Shown in pieces: positions 16,441 through 25,478 of a stretch of 64,000 nucleotides of DNA (position 1 is its first letter; the number at the start of each line of letters is the position of its first letter). The notes under the pieces are model-generated. The model was not told where the DNA came from, did not search any database, and was given only the letters and a program-made list of their open reading frames with translations. A program made the position numbers and the translations under genes. The stretch comes from VRUE01 sp963780815 (GTDB taxonomy: Bacteria > Actinomycetota > Thermoleophilia > Solirubrobacterales > 70-9), in contig CAWADG010000009.1 of the NCBI GenBank assembly GCA_963780815.1, forward strand, positions 186,001 to 250,000, written 5' to 3'.

Positions 16441-18021
16441 TCAGGGCTTGATCCTGAACTTCCGGACCGCCGGTGTCGGGTCGGCATCGCCGGACCTGTC
16501 GACGGCGTCGACGCTGAAGCTGTGCCGTCCGGCCTTGAGGTGGCCGTAGCTCTTTGGCGAGACGCACGACTTCGCGGGCTTGCGGTCGATCCGGCAGATG
16601 AACTTCGCGCCCGGTTGGCTCGACCCGAACCGGAAGGTCGCCCGGTCCTTCTGCTGGCTGATCCTCGCCTTACGGATCGCCGTGTCCGGAGGGTTGGCGC
16701 TGCTCGCGCCGGCGCCCGATCCCGCCGCTTCGACGGTGAACGACCGAATCGCCGGCGTCGGGTCGATGTTTTCTGCGGCGTCGGTGGCCCGCACTTCGAA
16801 GGTGTGGGCGCCGAGCGCGAGCGATCTGTAGGCCTTCGGCGACGCGCACGGCGCGAAGGCCGCTCCTTCGGTCGAGTCGAGCCGACATTCGAAGGTCGAG
16901 AGGGGCTCCGATGAGGAGAAGGCGAAGCTGGGGGAGGAGTCGGTCGTTCCCCCCGCCGGGCCGGAGTCGATCTGCGTCTCGGGGGGCGTCGTGTCGGGGC
17001 CCTCGGCGATCTTCACTGCGAACCCATTTTCGCGGGCGCCGCCGGCATCCCCGACCGCGATGTCGTAGGTCGTCCCGGCGATCGCTTCGAAGGCGACCCT
17101 GCTGCCGTAGATGTCCTGACCGCTGCAGGCGGGGTCGTTGTTGTTGTCGGCGACCCTTGTCAGGGATTCGAGTTCGTCGCCGGTGTACACGGCAAGAATC
17201 GAGTCGATTGCCCCGAGGCAGGTGTCGATGCTCGTCGCCCCCGAGTGCGGGGCCGTCCAGCGGAACCAGACAGAGTGATCGCCTATCCACAAGTCCGAGT
17301 CGGGGGGGTCGGTGATGTAGTGGTCGGGCTCGTTCGTCTGCCGGGTGGCCCCCTCCGTGGTGTCTTCTTCGGCGACTTCCTGACCGACCAGCACCTGGGC
17401 ATGCTCGAAGTCGTCGTTGGCGGGCCCGACGTAGGTGTTGAGGCCGGAGTCGTCGTCGACGTTGGCGGTGAATGGGCTCAGATACCGCGAGAAGAATTCG
17501 CCGTTCGCGCAGGGGTTTTCGTCATGGAAGGCCCATCCATTCTGGGCGGTGTCGGCGGTGATGGCCGCGATCGCGTAGGCGTGGCCGGCACCGAGGTAGG
17601 CGGCCGTCGCGGGTGTGAAGTTCGCGGTGTAGTCGTAGTAGGTGCCGTCCGCGGTGATGCTGCCGCCCGGAATCGTCGTCGAGTCGAGCACCGGTTCGAC
17701 CGGTGTCCCCGATCCGTCTGTGCCGTAGAGGCGCACGTCGATGTCCGCGCCGCTGCCGCCCGCTGCGCGGGAGATGTTCCTGAGGTCAACGCTGAGCAGC
17801 TTGCCGCTGCGATTGGCGGGGAACGTCTGTGCCCACTCCGCTCCGGAGCTGATGATCGCGAACCCGTCGTGCCCGGGTTCGCATTTGGAGTTGGTGATGC
17901 CGATCGCCTGGACCGGCGCCGCCGTCCCGAGCATCGCCCCCAGCGCGATAGCGAGGGACAGGCAGAGTCCGCCGCCGCGCCTGCGGGTGAAGCCGCTGGG
18001 ATTGGTGGGACTGGGGTCCAT
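16441..18021 (-). CDS. secreted multidomain beta-sandwich surface protein
   Basis: 526 aa. Signal peptide (residues 15-40). Two N-terminal beta-sandwich modules (about 40-175 and 180-340; the second carries DHSVWFRWTAPHSG, as in pre-peptidase C-like domains) are followed by two repeats of a Cys-containing Ig-like module: TPPETQIDSGPAGGTTDSSP with FECRLD...CASPKAY, and a second copy ending in PTPAVRKFRIKP. These repeats are typical of exported proteins in Thermoleophilia. Binding target unknown. Its stop is 2 bp from that of the convergent glycosyltransferase gene. Confidence 0.7.
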   Translation of the reverse strand: MDPSPTNPSGFTRRRGGGLCLSLAIALGAMLGTAAPVQAIGITNSKCEPGHDGFAIISSGAEWAQTFPANRSGKLLSVDLRNISRAAGGSGADIDVRLYGTDGSGTPVEPVLDSTTIPGGSITADGTYYDYTANFTPATAAYLGAGHAYAIAAITADTAQNGWAFHDENPCANGEFFSRYLSPFTANVDDDSGLNTYVGPANDDFEHAQVLVGQEVAEEDTTEGATRQTNEPDHYITDPPDSDLWIGDHSVWFRWTAPHSGATSIDTCLGAIDSILAVYTGDELESLTRVADNNNDPACSGQDIYGSRVAFEAIAGTTYDIAVGDAGGARENGFAVKIAEGPDTTPPETQIDSGPAGGTTDSSPSFAFSSSEPLSTFECRLDSTEGAAFAPCASPKAYRSLALGAHTFEVRATDAAENIDPTPAIRSFTVEAAGSGAGASSANPPDTAIRKARISQQKDRATFRFGSSQPGAKFICRIDRKPAKSCVSPKSYGHLKAGRHSFSVDAVDRSGDADPTPAVRKFRIKP

Positions 18022-18127
18022 GACAACACGCCTTTCCGGCCTCCCGGCGCGAAAGGGTAATCATCGTCCACCGGTCGAGCAAGCCTTCGTTTTTCTGTGA
18101 GCGCCCCTGTCAGACTTCCGTCCACCA

Positions 18128-19588
18128 GTGGGCGTCGAGATCCGCAAACGTTGGGGGGCAGGGGCGTTCGCTGCCGCGGGCCTGCTCGCCCTGGCCATCG
18201 TCGCCGCCCTGCCGGCGGGCGCGTCCGCCTATATCTACTGGGTGAATGAAGAAACCGAGTCGATCGGCCGCGCCGGGCTCGACGGGTCCTCACCGGACCC
18301 GAGCGTCGTCTCCGGATTGGGCACGCCGACGGGCGTCGCCGTCGACGGATCCCACATCTATTGGACGGACTCCACCACCGATTCGATCGGCCGCGCCAAC
18401 CTCAACGGATCTGACCCGATCCCGGCCTTCATCCCCGGCGCCAAAGACCCCTCGGCCCTCGCGATCCACGGCGGCAAGATCTACTGGGTCAACCAGTCCG
18501 TCGGCAAAATCGGACGCGCCAACGTCAACGGCACCGAAGTCACCCAGAGCCTGGTCGAAGGGCTCACCAACGTCCAATCGGTGGCGGCTGACGATGCCCA
18601 CATCTACTGGGCGACCTATGTCGCCGGCAGCTCGATCGGCAGGGCGAATCTCAACGGCGGCGAAGTCAACAGCAGCTTTATCACCGGCACGTCATTTCCT
18701 CACGGCCTCGCCGTCGACTCGGGCCACATCTACTGGGCCAACTACGTCGGCGACACGATCGGCCGGGCCAGCATCAGCGGATCGAGCCCGAACCAGAGCT
18801 TCATCACCGGCACCGCCTACACGCTCGGGGTCGCTGCCGGCGCCGGCCATCTCTACTGGGCTCGCATCGGGGTGGGGAAGATCGGGCGCTCCAACCTTGA
18901 TGGGTCCGAAGTGAATAACGAACTCCTCGCCGGGCTCGGCAAACCGGAGGCGATCGCCGTCGACCAGCTCCCATACGCGACCACCACCGCGCTCTCGTGC
19001 ACGCCGCCGTCGCTGATCGAAGGCTCATCCGCCACCTGCACCGCGACCGTCACCGACACCACCGCCGGCGCCGGCAGCCCGGCAGGGACCGTCGCCTTCT
19101 CGGGGGGCGCGTTCACCCCGGCGCCGAGTTGTCAGCTCGTCGCCGTCAACGCGGTCCAGGCGGCGTGCCCGGTCAACTTCATCGGCTCGGACACCGGCGC
19201 TCGAACGCTCACCGCCTCCTATGGAGGTGAGCTGACCCATGCCGCCAGCAGCGGCACCGCTCAGGTCGAGGTCACCGGCTCGACCGAGCCGTCCAACGAC
19301 TTCAAGCTCGGCAAGCCGAAGCTCGACAGGAAGAAGGGCACCGCATCGCTGACCGCGACCGTCCCCGGCGCCGGCAGGCTCGAGCTCTCGGGCAGGGGCG
19401 TGCGGAAGGCGAGCAAGCAGGCGAAGGCGGCGGGCAAGGTGAAGCTCGCGATCAGGCCCGCGAAACAGGCGATGACGACGCTGAAGGAAACCGGCAAGGC
19501 AAAGGTCACCGGCAAGGTCACTTTCACACCGGCCGGCGGCGACCCGCGGTCGCGGACCGTGAACCTGACGCTGAAGCTCGCCGGATGA
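18128..19588 (+). CDS. secreted YWTD-type beta-propeller protein with Ig-like C-terminus
   Basis: 486 aa. Signal peptide (residues 10-36), then about six repeats of roughly 42 aa with the core HIYWAN...TIGRANLNGS, the pattern of LDL-receptor YWTD/NHL-like propeller blades (residues 36-285). After this come an Ig-like repeat domain (TALSCTPPSLIEGSSATCTATV) and a Lys-rich beta domain (residues 395-486) of a type also present in other exported proteins here. GTG start at 18128. Divergent from the preceding surface protein gene. Confidence 0.75.
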   Translation: MGVEIRKRWGAGAFAAAGLLALAIVAALPAGASAYIYWVNEETESIGRAGLDGSSPDPSVVSGLGTPTGVAVDGSHIYWTDSTTDSIGRANLNGSDPIPAFIPGAKDPSALAIHGGKIYWVNQSVGKIGRANVNGTEVTQSLVEGLTNVQSVAADDAHIYWATYVAGSSIGRANLNGGEVNSSFITGTSFPHGLAVDSGHIYWANYVGDTIGRASISGSSPNQSFITGTAYTLGVAAGAGHLYWARIGVGKIGRSNLDGSEVNNELLAGLGKPEAIAVDQLPYATTTALSCTPPSLIEGSSATCTATVTDTTAGAGSPAGTVAFSGGAFTPAPSCQLVAVNAVQAACPVNFIGSDTGARTLTASYGGELTHAASSGTAQVEVTGSTEPSNDFKLGKPKLDRKKGTASLTATVPGAGRLELSGRGVRKASKQAKAAGKVKLAIRPAKQAMTTLKETGKAKVTGKVTFTPAGGDPRSRTVNLTLKLAG

Positions 19589-19590
19589 GC

Positions 19591-20820
19591 TCAGCCTGAG
19601 TTGCGCACGAGCCGGACCTTGGCCGCGACCCGGGCGGTGGCGCCGGCGGTCGGGGTATAGGCGATCTTCACCCCGACCTTCGCCTGGCCCTTGTCACGGA
19701 GCCTCTTCGCGGCCCTGCCCTTGGCGGCGATCGGAATCTTGATCCTGGCGGTTGTGGTTGCGGCCCTCGCCCGCCGCCTCACCGCCTTCCCGCTCAGGAG
19801 CAGAGAGCCGGCCGCGCCGACGCGGACGGTGAGAGTTGCGCTCCCGTTCTTCTCGTTCCGCTTTGCCTTGCCGATGATCCCGAAGCGGACGAAGTTGGCG
19901 CCGATCCGCCTCTGCGCGCTCATCGTTAACGTGCAGGCCGGTCCCGTGCAGTCGCCGGAATAACCGGAGAAGGCGTAGCCCCGGTAGGGGGTCGCGGTCA
20001 GGCCCACCGGCGTTTCCGGCGCGAACCGGAGGACGCAGGCCGACCCCCCGCAGTCGGCACCGCCGCCGGCGCTCACGCTGCCTCCACTCGGGGGGAGGTT
20101 TTCGACGGTCAGGCCCTGGCGCCCCATCGTGCGGACGGCGTTGAGCGCGACCCGGGCGAAGTCGCCGCTCCAGTTGTTCGCCTCGTTCGTCCCGACGTAG
20201 GCATTGACCGAGACGACACGGCCCTTGGTCGCGATCAGATTCCGCCCGTCGGACCATTTGGCGACGACGCTGGCGCCGGGGGCGAGTTCCGAAGTGGTGT
20301 TGTTCCGGGATGTCAGTTCCGTCACCCCTTGCATCAGCGGGCTCGAGGCGTCGAAGGCGCCGAGCGTCGCGAAGTTGTTCGTCGCCGGCCCGGGGAGCAG
20401 GGGCTCGTAGCCGCCTGACGCGAACCGTCCCCGCGGGCCGTTCGGCCCGTCCGGCCCGGCGCTCCAGGTGTCATAGGCGAACTGGACGACGACCCCGCCG
20501 CCGTCGACGAAGTCGGCAAGGGCGTTCCCGTAGGAGATTTGGTCCTGGTACTCCATGTTGCTCATGCTGAGGACGAGGTCGTAGTTGGCGAGCTGTTGGC
20601 CGGTCGGCGTCCCGTCGCAGCCCTCGAACGCATCGACCCAGGCGACTTCGGGAAAGGCGGCGAGCCGGCCCTGAAATACCGTCGGCGTTTCGCAGGCGGC
20701 ATGGACGATCAGCGCCCGGTAGCCGCCCGGCGCCGCGGAGGCTCGGGCCGGCGCGACCCAGGAGACCAGCATTGCGGCCGCCAGACAGACGCAGAGCAGT
20801 CTGATCGAGGGCTTCTCCAT
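19591..20820 (-). CDS. secreted protein with glutamine-amidotransferase-like fold and Lys/Arg-rich tail
   Basis: About 409 aa from ATG 20820, where a clean signal peptide starts (MEKPSIRLLCVCLAAAMLVS); the frame is open further upstream but without a signal. Residues 35-240 (YRALIVHAACETPTVFQ, YDLVLSMSNMEYQD, ADFVDGGGVVVQFAYD, and a tail with NWSGDFARVALNAV) resemble a ThuA/class I amidotransferase-like fold used in extracellular proteins. Residues 255-310 hold a Cys-containing INLxxG-like beta module, and the last 90 are basic. Ends 2 bp from the convergent propeller gene. Confidence 0.6.
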   Translation of the reverse strand: MEKPSIRLLCVCLAAAMLVSWVAPARASAAPGGYRALIVHAACETPTVFQGRLAAFPEVAWVDAFEGCDGTPTGQQLANYDLVLSMSNMEYQDQISYGNALADFVDGGGVVVQFAYDTWSAGPDGPNGPRGRFASGGYEPLLPGPATNNFATLGAFDASSPLMQGVTELTSRNNTTSELAPGASVVAKWSDGRNLIATKGRVVSVNAYVGTNEANNWSGDFARVALNAVRTMGRQGLTVENLPPSGGSVSAGGGADCGGSACVLRFAPETPVGLTATPYRGYAFSGYSGDCTGPACTLTMSAQRRIGANFVRFGIIGKAKRNEKNGSATLTVRVGAAGSLLLSGKAVRRRARAATTTARIKIPIAAKGRAAKRLRDKGQAKVGVKIAYTPTAGATARVAAKVRLVRNSG

Positions 20821-20884
20821 CGCGACGGGGAGGATATGGCCCGCCTCCCCTGTTTGGAATAGGATCCTCGACCTCGGTGCTCCG

Positions 20885-21730
20885 ATGAAGAAGCTCTCCG
20901 TCTCGATCATGGTCCTCGCGCTGCTCGCCCTTGTGGCGGGTTGCGGCAGCACCGAAAGCGATTCCACCGGGGCGACGGCGTCCAATTGCAATTCGGGCGA
21001 ACTCGCGACGAAGAAGGAAGGCACGCTCACCGTCGCCACCGACAAGCCGGCCTACCCGCCGTACTTCGAAAACGACGAACCCGAAAACGGCGAAGGCTTC
21101 GAGAGCGCGGTCGCGTACGCGATCGCCAAGAACCTCGGCTTCCCCAAATCGAACGTCGAGTGGTCGGTGGTGCCGTTCAACTCCTCCTACGCGCCCGGCC
21201 CGAAAGACTTCGATTTCGACGTCAACGAGATCTCGATCACGCCGACGCGCGAAAAGGCCGTCGACTTCTCGGCCCCGTACTACACGGCGAACCAGGCCGT
21301 GGTTGCGCTGAAGGACTCCGAAGCGGCCGAAGCGACGTCGCTCGAAGACCTGAAGTCGGCCAAGATCGGGGTCCAGATCGGCACCACGAGCCTCGAAGGC
21401 GTCGAAGAAAAGATCGAACCGAGCGAACAGCCGCAGGTCTTCAACAGCTCCAACGACGTCGTCACCGCGCTCAAAAACGAACAGATCGACGCCGTCGTCG
21501 TCGACCTGCCGACGGCGCTCTACCTGACCGCGGCCCAGGTCCCGAACGCGAAGGTGGTCGGCCAGTTCAGCGTTCCCGGCGGCGACCAGTGGGGCGCCCT
21601 GCTCGAAAAGAACTCAGAACTGACCCCGTGCGTCTCGCAGGCCATCGAAGAACTCGAAGAATCGGGCGAACTCGAAGAAATCACCCAGCGCTGGATGAGC
21701 AAAGCCGCCGGCGCCCCCGAACTCAGCTGA
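20885..21730 (+). CDS. amino-acid ABC transporter substrate-binding lipoprotein
   Basis: 281 aa. Lipobox LVAGC (Cys20). SBP family 3 domain: GTLTVATDKPAYPPYFE, GFESAVAYAIAKNLGF, DVNEISITPTREKAVDFSAPYY, GVQIGTTS, and a C-terminal WG-LL/ITQRWM segment. It should bind a polar amino acid outside the membrane and deliver it to the permease and ATPase encoded just downstream. Nearly all Glu codons are GAA, unlike the cytoplasmic neighbours. Confidence 0.9.
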   Translation: MKKLSVSIMVLALLALVAGCGSTESDSTGATASNCNSGELATKKEGTLTVATDKPAYPPYFENDEPENGEGFESAVAYAIAKNLGFPKSNVEWSVVPFNSSYAPGPKDFDFDVNEISITPTREKAVDFSAPYYTANQAVVALKDSEAAEATSLEDLKSAKIGVQIGTTSLEGVEEKIEPSEQPQVFNSSNDVVTALKNEQIDAVVVDLPTALYLTAAQVPNAKVVGQFSVPGGDQWGALLEKNSELTPCVSQAIEELEESGELEEITQRWMSKAAGAPELS

Positions 21731-21766
21731 GTTCGCCGTCCCCGGCCGGGGTCAGAATGGCGGCGG

Positions 21767-22603
21767 TTGACCGAGACTGCCGTCATCAGCGACCGCCGCC
21801 TCGCGAGGCAGGCTGCCAAACGCCGCAAGCAGAGACGGGGCCAAACGATCGCCGTCGTCTCCAGCGTCGTCGTCCTCGGCGGTCTCGCGACGTGGGTCCT
21901 GACCAGTCCCGGCTGGCCGACAGTGCGGGAGACGTTCTTCTCGTGGTCGGTCTTCAAGGAATCGTTCCCCGAAGTCCTCGAAGGGTTCTGGCTCGACGTG
22001 AGAGTCTTCGTCATCGTCGAGATCGCGGTCCTCGCCGTCGGCCTCGTGATCGCCCTGGTGCGGACCAGCGCCGGCCCGGCGCTGTTCCCGATCCGGCTCC
22101 TGGCGACGGTCTACGTCGACCTGCTCCGCGGGGTGCCGACCCTTCTTCTCGTCTACCTGATCGGGTTCGGGATCCCGGCCCTGCGGCTCACCGGGCTGCC
22201 GACAGAACCCGTCGTCCTCGGCGGGATCGCGCTTGGCCTCTCCTACAGCGCCTACGTCGCCGAGGTCTACCGGGCGGGGATCGGATCGATCCACCGCGGC
22301 CAGCGTGACGCGGCGCGGGCCGTCGGCCTGACCGAGGCGCAGGCGCTCCGACACGTGATCCTGCCGCAGGCGGTGCGCCGGGTCGCGCCGCCGCTCCTCA
22401 ACGATTTCCTCGCCCTCCAGAAGGACGTCGTCCTGATCTCGATCCTCGGGCCCCGGGAGGCCCTCCGGGCCGCCCAGATCGTCCAGGGTGTGACCTTCAA
22501 CTACACGCCGCTGATCGCGGCCGCGCTCCTCTTCCTGGTGATCACGGTGCCGCTCGCCCGCCTGGTCGACCGGCTCGGCGGCCAGGCCGGGGGGGTGCGA
22601 TGA
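21767..22603 (+). CDS. amino-acid ABC transporter permease (HisM/GlnP type)
   Basis: 278 aa from a TTG at 21767; no better start is in frame. A basic N-terminus precedes the membrane helices, and the EAA loop signature of the importer class appears as YRAGIGSIHRGQRDAARAVG near residue 168, followed by HVILPQAVRRVAPPLLNDF. Partner of the SBP upstream and ATPase downstream; its stop overlaps the ATPase start (ATGA). Confidence 0.9.
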   Translation: MTETAVISDRRLARQAAKRRKQRRGQTIAVVSSVVVLGGLATWVLTSPGWPTVRETFFSWSVFKESFPEVLEGFWLDVRVFVIVEIAVLAVGLVIALVRTSAGPALFPIRLLATVYVDLLRGVPTLLLVYLIGFGIPALRLTGLPTEPVVLGGIALGLSYSAYVAEVYRAGIGSIHRGQRDAARAVGLTEAQALRHVILPQAVRRVAPPLLNDFLALQKDVVLISILGPREALRAAQIVQGVTFNYTPLIAAALLFLVITVPLARLVDRLGGQAGGVR

Positions 22604-23367
22604 GCGCGGCAGCGGCGGTGGGGGAGCCGGTCCTCGACGTCCGCGGGGTGACGAAGGCCTTTGGCGAGCGCGAGGTCCTGCGCGGCGTCGATCTCACGGT
22701 CAGCGAGCACGAGGCGGTTGCCCTGATCGGCGCCTCGGGCTCCGGCAAGTCGACCCTCCTGCGGTGCATCGACCTGCTCGAGGAGATCGACGACGGCGAC
22801 GTCTTCCTCGACGGCGAGGTGATCACCGACCCCTCGGTCGAGCCGGTCGCGGTCCGCCGCAGGCTCGGGCTCGTCTTTCAGGCCTTCAACCTCTTCCCCC
22901 ACCTGACGGTGCTCGAGAACGTGGTTCTCGGCGAGATGCGCGCCCAGGGCGCCTCTCGCCGCGAGGCCGAGGAACACGGCAGGGAGCTGCTTCGGCGCTT
23001 CGGGCTCGAGGGCCGCGAGGGCGACCGGCCCGACGACCTCTCGGGCGGCCAGCAGCAGCGGGTGGCGATCGCCCGCGCCTTCGCCGGCCGGCCGCGAGCC
23101 CTTCTCCTCGACGAGGTGACGAGCGCGCTCGACCCGGAGCTGGTCGGCGAGGTCCTGCACGCGGTCCGCGACCTCAAGGCGGCGGGGATGACGATGATCA
23201 TCGCCACCCACGAGATGGGCTTCGCCCGCGAGGTCGCCGATGAAGTCGCCTTCCTCCACGACGGCCGGATCGTCGAGTCGGGGCCGCCGGACCGGGTCCT
23301 CACCCGGCCCGCGCGCGAGGAGACGAGGCGGTTTCTAGCCCGCCTGCTCGAAGGCGGCCGGATCTGA
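22600..23367 (+). CDS. amino-acid ABC transporter ATP-binding protein (GlnQ type)
   Basis: 255 aa with all ABC motifs: Walker A GASGSGKST (residue 46 on), Q-loop FQAFNLFPH, signature LSGGQQQR, Walker B ALLLDEVTSALD and the switch ATHEMGFAREVAD. The THEMxFA string is characteristic of polar amino-acid importers. Overlaps the permease gene by 4 bp; end of the three-gene transporter operon. Confidence 0.92.
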   Translation: MSAAAAVGEPVLDVRGVTKAFGEREVLRGVDLTVSEHEAVALIGASGSGKSTLLRCIDLLEEIDDGDVFLDGEVITDPSVEPVAVRRRLGLVFQAFNLFPHLTVLENVVLGEMRAQGASRREAEEHGRELLRRFGLEGREGDRPDDLSGGQQQRVAIARAFAGRPRALLLDEVTSALDPELVGEVLHAVRDLKAAGMTMIIATHEMGFAREVADEVAFLHDGRIVESGPPDRVLTRPAREETRRFLARLLEGGRI

Positions 23368-23387
23368 GCCGCGGTCCCCTATCTTGA

Positions 23388-23880
23388 GTGAATCCCCAGC
23401 AAGCAAAAGGTCAGCGCCGGAATCCTCCTCTACCGGGTCGGAGAGGGACCCGAAGTGCTGCTGGTCCATCCCGGCGGACCGTTCTGGGCGCAGCGTGACG
23501 ACGGTGCCTGGTCGATCCCGAAGGGTGGCTCCGAGGATGGCGAGGAGGACCTGCGCCACAGCGCCCTGCGTGAGCTGAGCGAGGAGCTGGGGCCCGCACC
23601 GGAGATCGAGCTCGGGGCGATGGTAGAGCTCGGCACGGTCCGGCAGAGGGGCGGAAAGGTCGTCCACGCCTGGGCGGCGCAGGGCGAGTTCGACCCCGGG
23701 GATCTCGACAGCAACACCTTTCGGATGGAGTGGCCGCCGCGTTCGGGCAACGAGCGCGAGTTCCCTGAGGTCGACAGGGCCGAGTGGTTCGGCACCGACG
23801 CGGCGCGGGGCAAGCTGATCGAGGCGCAGGCGGCGTTCGTCGACCGCCTCCTCGAGCACCTGGGATACTCGACACGATGA
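23388..23880 (+). CDS. Nudix hydrolase, apparent 5' one-base frameshift
   Basis: The Nudix box is complete: G-SEDGE-E-DLRHSAL-RE-L-S-EE-LG (about 23528-23590), and the HPGGPFWAQRDDGAWSIPKG block is typical of the class. The fold should start SAGILLYRV (23413), but that frame has no start codon between a stop at 23389 and GTG 23455, which lies inside the fold. Removing one C from CCCC at 23394-23397 joins GTG 23388 to this frame, giving an N-terminus MNPSKQKVSAGILLYR. So either a one-base insertion or a sequence error; a start at 23455 would lack the first strand. Stop overlaps the RDD gene start (ATGA). Confidence 0.75.
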
Positions 23881-24929
23881 GCAGTGAGAACGGCTCCCCC
23901 GACGAGGGCCCCGCGGGCAAGCCGCTGCCGCTCTCGGTCCGGCTCCTCGGAGCCGGGGTGCGGGGGGCGCGCAGCGTCGGCAAAGCGACCGGGGTCGATC
24001 GAGCGGTCCAGGCCGCGGCCGAGGAGGCGATGGTCGCCGCGGTCGAGAGCGAGGCTGTCGAACGGGCGATAGCCAGGGTCCTGCAGGGCCCCGTCGTCGA
24101 GGAGGCGGTGAACGGCGCGCTCGAGAGCGACGCCGTCAAGCGGGCCCTGATCGAGGCGCTCGACAGCGAGCTCGTCGACGAGGTCTGGCTGCGCCTGCTC
24201 GCCAGCGACGAGACCCAGCGGCTGGTCGAGCGGATCGCCGAGGCCCCCGAGATCAGAGCCGCGATCAGCGCCCAGAGCGCCGGCTTCATCGAAGACATCG
24301 GTCACACCGTCGGCGCCGCGACGCGCAAGATCGACGACGCCCTCGAGCGTTCGGCGCGAAGGGTCTTTCGCCGCCCGCAGCGACCCGTCCCGACCGAGCG
24401 AGCCGGCGCTGTCACCCGGGCGCTGGCGCTCGGCCTCGACGTCCTGCTGGTCAATCTCGCATTCTCGGGCCTGGCCGCGATCACCGCCCTGGTCGTCTCC
24501 GCCTTCACGGGCGGAAATAGCGGCTCGAATGTTGCGCTGGTGTTCGGGACCACCGCATGGCTGATGCTCAATAGCCTCTACCTGGTCGGATTCTGGTCGC
24601 TCGCAGGCCAGACCCTCGGCATGCGCTTTCTCGGGATCAGGCTCGCGGTCGAGGGCCAGGGGCTCCCTGTGAGGAAATCGGTCCGCCGGCTGATCGGCCT
24701 CGGCCTCGGCTTCCTCACGCTCGGCATCGGCTTCCTCGGGATCCTCTTCGACGAACGCCGGCGTGGATGGCAGGACCGGATGGCGGGCGTCGACGTCCTC
24801 TACGAGCAGCGTGGGCAGGCGCCCTGGTCGCGCCTCGAGGCCACGGGCCCGGATGCGGTTGGGGCCTCGGACGCGACGAAGGCCCCGGATCCCCGGGGCC
24901 TTCGTCCACAGCGAGCTGCCGGTTCCTGA
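23877..24929 (+). CDS. RDD family membrane protein
   Basis: 350 aa from ATG 23877. The N-terminal half (to about residue 165) is a soluble helical region with repeated ESEAVERAI / ESDAVKRAL segments. The C-terminal half is an RDD domain with three helices: ALGLDVLLVNLAF (first helix with the conserved R/D positions), WLMLNSLYLVGFWSLAGQTLGMRFLGIRL, and GFLTLGIGFLGILFDERRRGWQDRMAGV. RDD proteins are poorly understood membrane proteins, some linked to ion transport. The last codons contain a strong terminator-like hairpin. Confidence 0.8.
   Translation: MSSENGSPDEGPAGKPLPLSVRLLGAGVRGARSVGKATGVDRAVQAAAEEAMVAAVESEAVERAIARVLQGPVVEEAVNGALESDAVKRALIEALDSELVDEVWLRLLASDETQRLVERIAEAPEIRAAISAQSAGFIEDIGHTVGAATRKIDDALERSARRVFRRPQRPVPTERAGAVTRALALGLDVLLVNLAFSGLAAITALVVSAFTGGNSGSNVALVFGTTAWLMLNSLYLVGFWSLAGQTLGMRFLGIRLAVEGQGLPVRKSVRRLIGLGLGFLTLGIGFLGILFDERRRGWQDRMAGVDVLYEQRGQAPWSRLEATGPDAVGASDATKAPDPRGLRPQRAAGS
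24875..24906. terminator. 14-bp perfect hairpin inside the 3' end of the RDD gene
   Basis: GACGAAGGCCCCGG (24875-24888) and CCGGGGCCTTCGTC (24893-24906) are exact complements around a 4-nt loop. The hairpin lies between two convergent genes whose stops are 2 bp apart and could end transcription in both directions, although it is still inside the RDD reading frame. No T-tract follows, as is usual in high-GC actinobacteria. Confidence 0.55.
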
Positions 24930-24931
24930 CG

Positions 24932-25321
24932 TCAGGCGTTGGGCGAGCCTTCGGGCCCCTCGGCGAGCTTGTAGATGATGATGATCCCGAGGGCGAAGAT
25001 CGCCAGCGACCAGAACGGGTAGGCCGGGATCGAGAGCAGCGCCCCGATCGAGTTCAGCGAGGCGACGAAGATCCCGAACCAGCGGCCGAATTCGCCGCCC
25101 GAGAAGAGCGAGAAGGCGGCGACGAGCTCGAGCACGCCGATGATCAGGAGGATCCAGCCCCAGGTGTGGAGCCCGCTGAGGATGTAGGTGGCGTTTTCGG
25201 TGAAGAACTTGGAGTCGCCGATCGCGGCGATGCCGTAAATGATGTTCAGCACGCCGGCGACCAGCAGCAGCACGCCGGCGAAGACCCACCAGCCGCTGAT
25301 CAGACCACTGTCATCGTTCAT
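24932..25321 (-). CDS. DUF7144-like four-helix membrane protein
   Basis: 129 aa with four membrane helices. The order SGWWVFAGVLLLVAGVLNIIYGIAAI, then THTWG-like (LHTWGWILLIIGVLELVAAF), GRWFGIFVASLNSIGALLSIPAYPFWSL, and ALGIIIIYKLAEG is the pattern of a widespread actinobacterial small membrane family (DUF7144). ATG at 25321 with AAGGGTT in front. Function unknown. Confidence 0.75.
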   Translation of the reverse strand: MNDDSGLISGWWVFAGVLLLVAGVLNIIYGIAAIGDSKFFTENATYILSGLHTWGWILLIIGVLELVAAFSLFSGGEFGRWFGIFVASLNSIGALLSIPAYPFWSLAIFALGIIIIYKLAEGPEGSPNA

Positions 25322-25478
25322 GTGAGTAACCCTTTCGTGAGCAATATGGCGGGACTTTGACGATGGTATGCCGCCCCTTCGCGACCGGACCTGCCTTTCC
25401 TTCCAATCGCAGCCGAGACGAGCAATTAGCGAACCTTTTCGTGCATTTGGCAGTATTCCCCGGCGATGGGGGGTAGCG

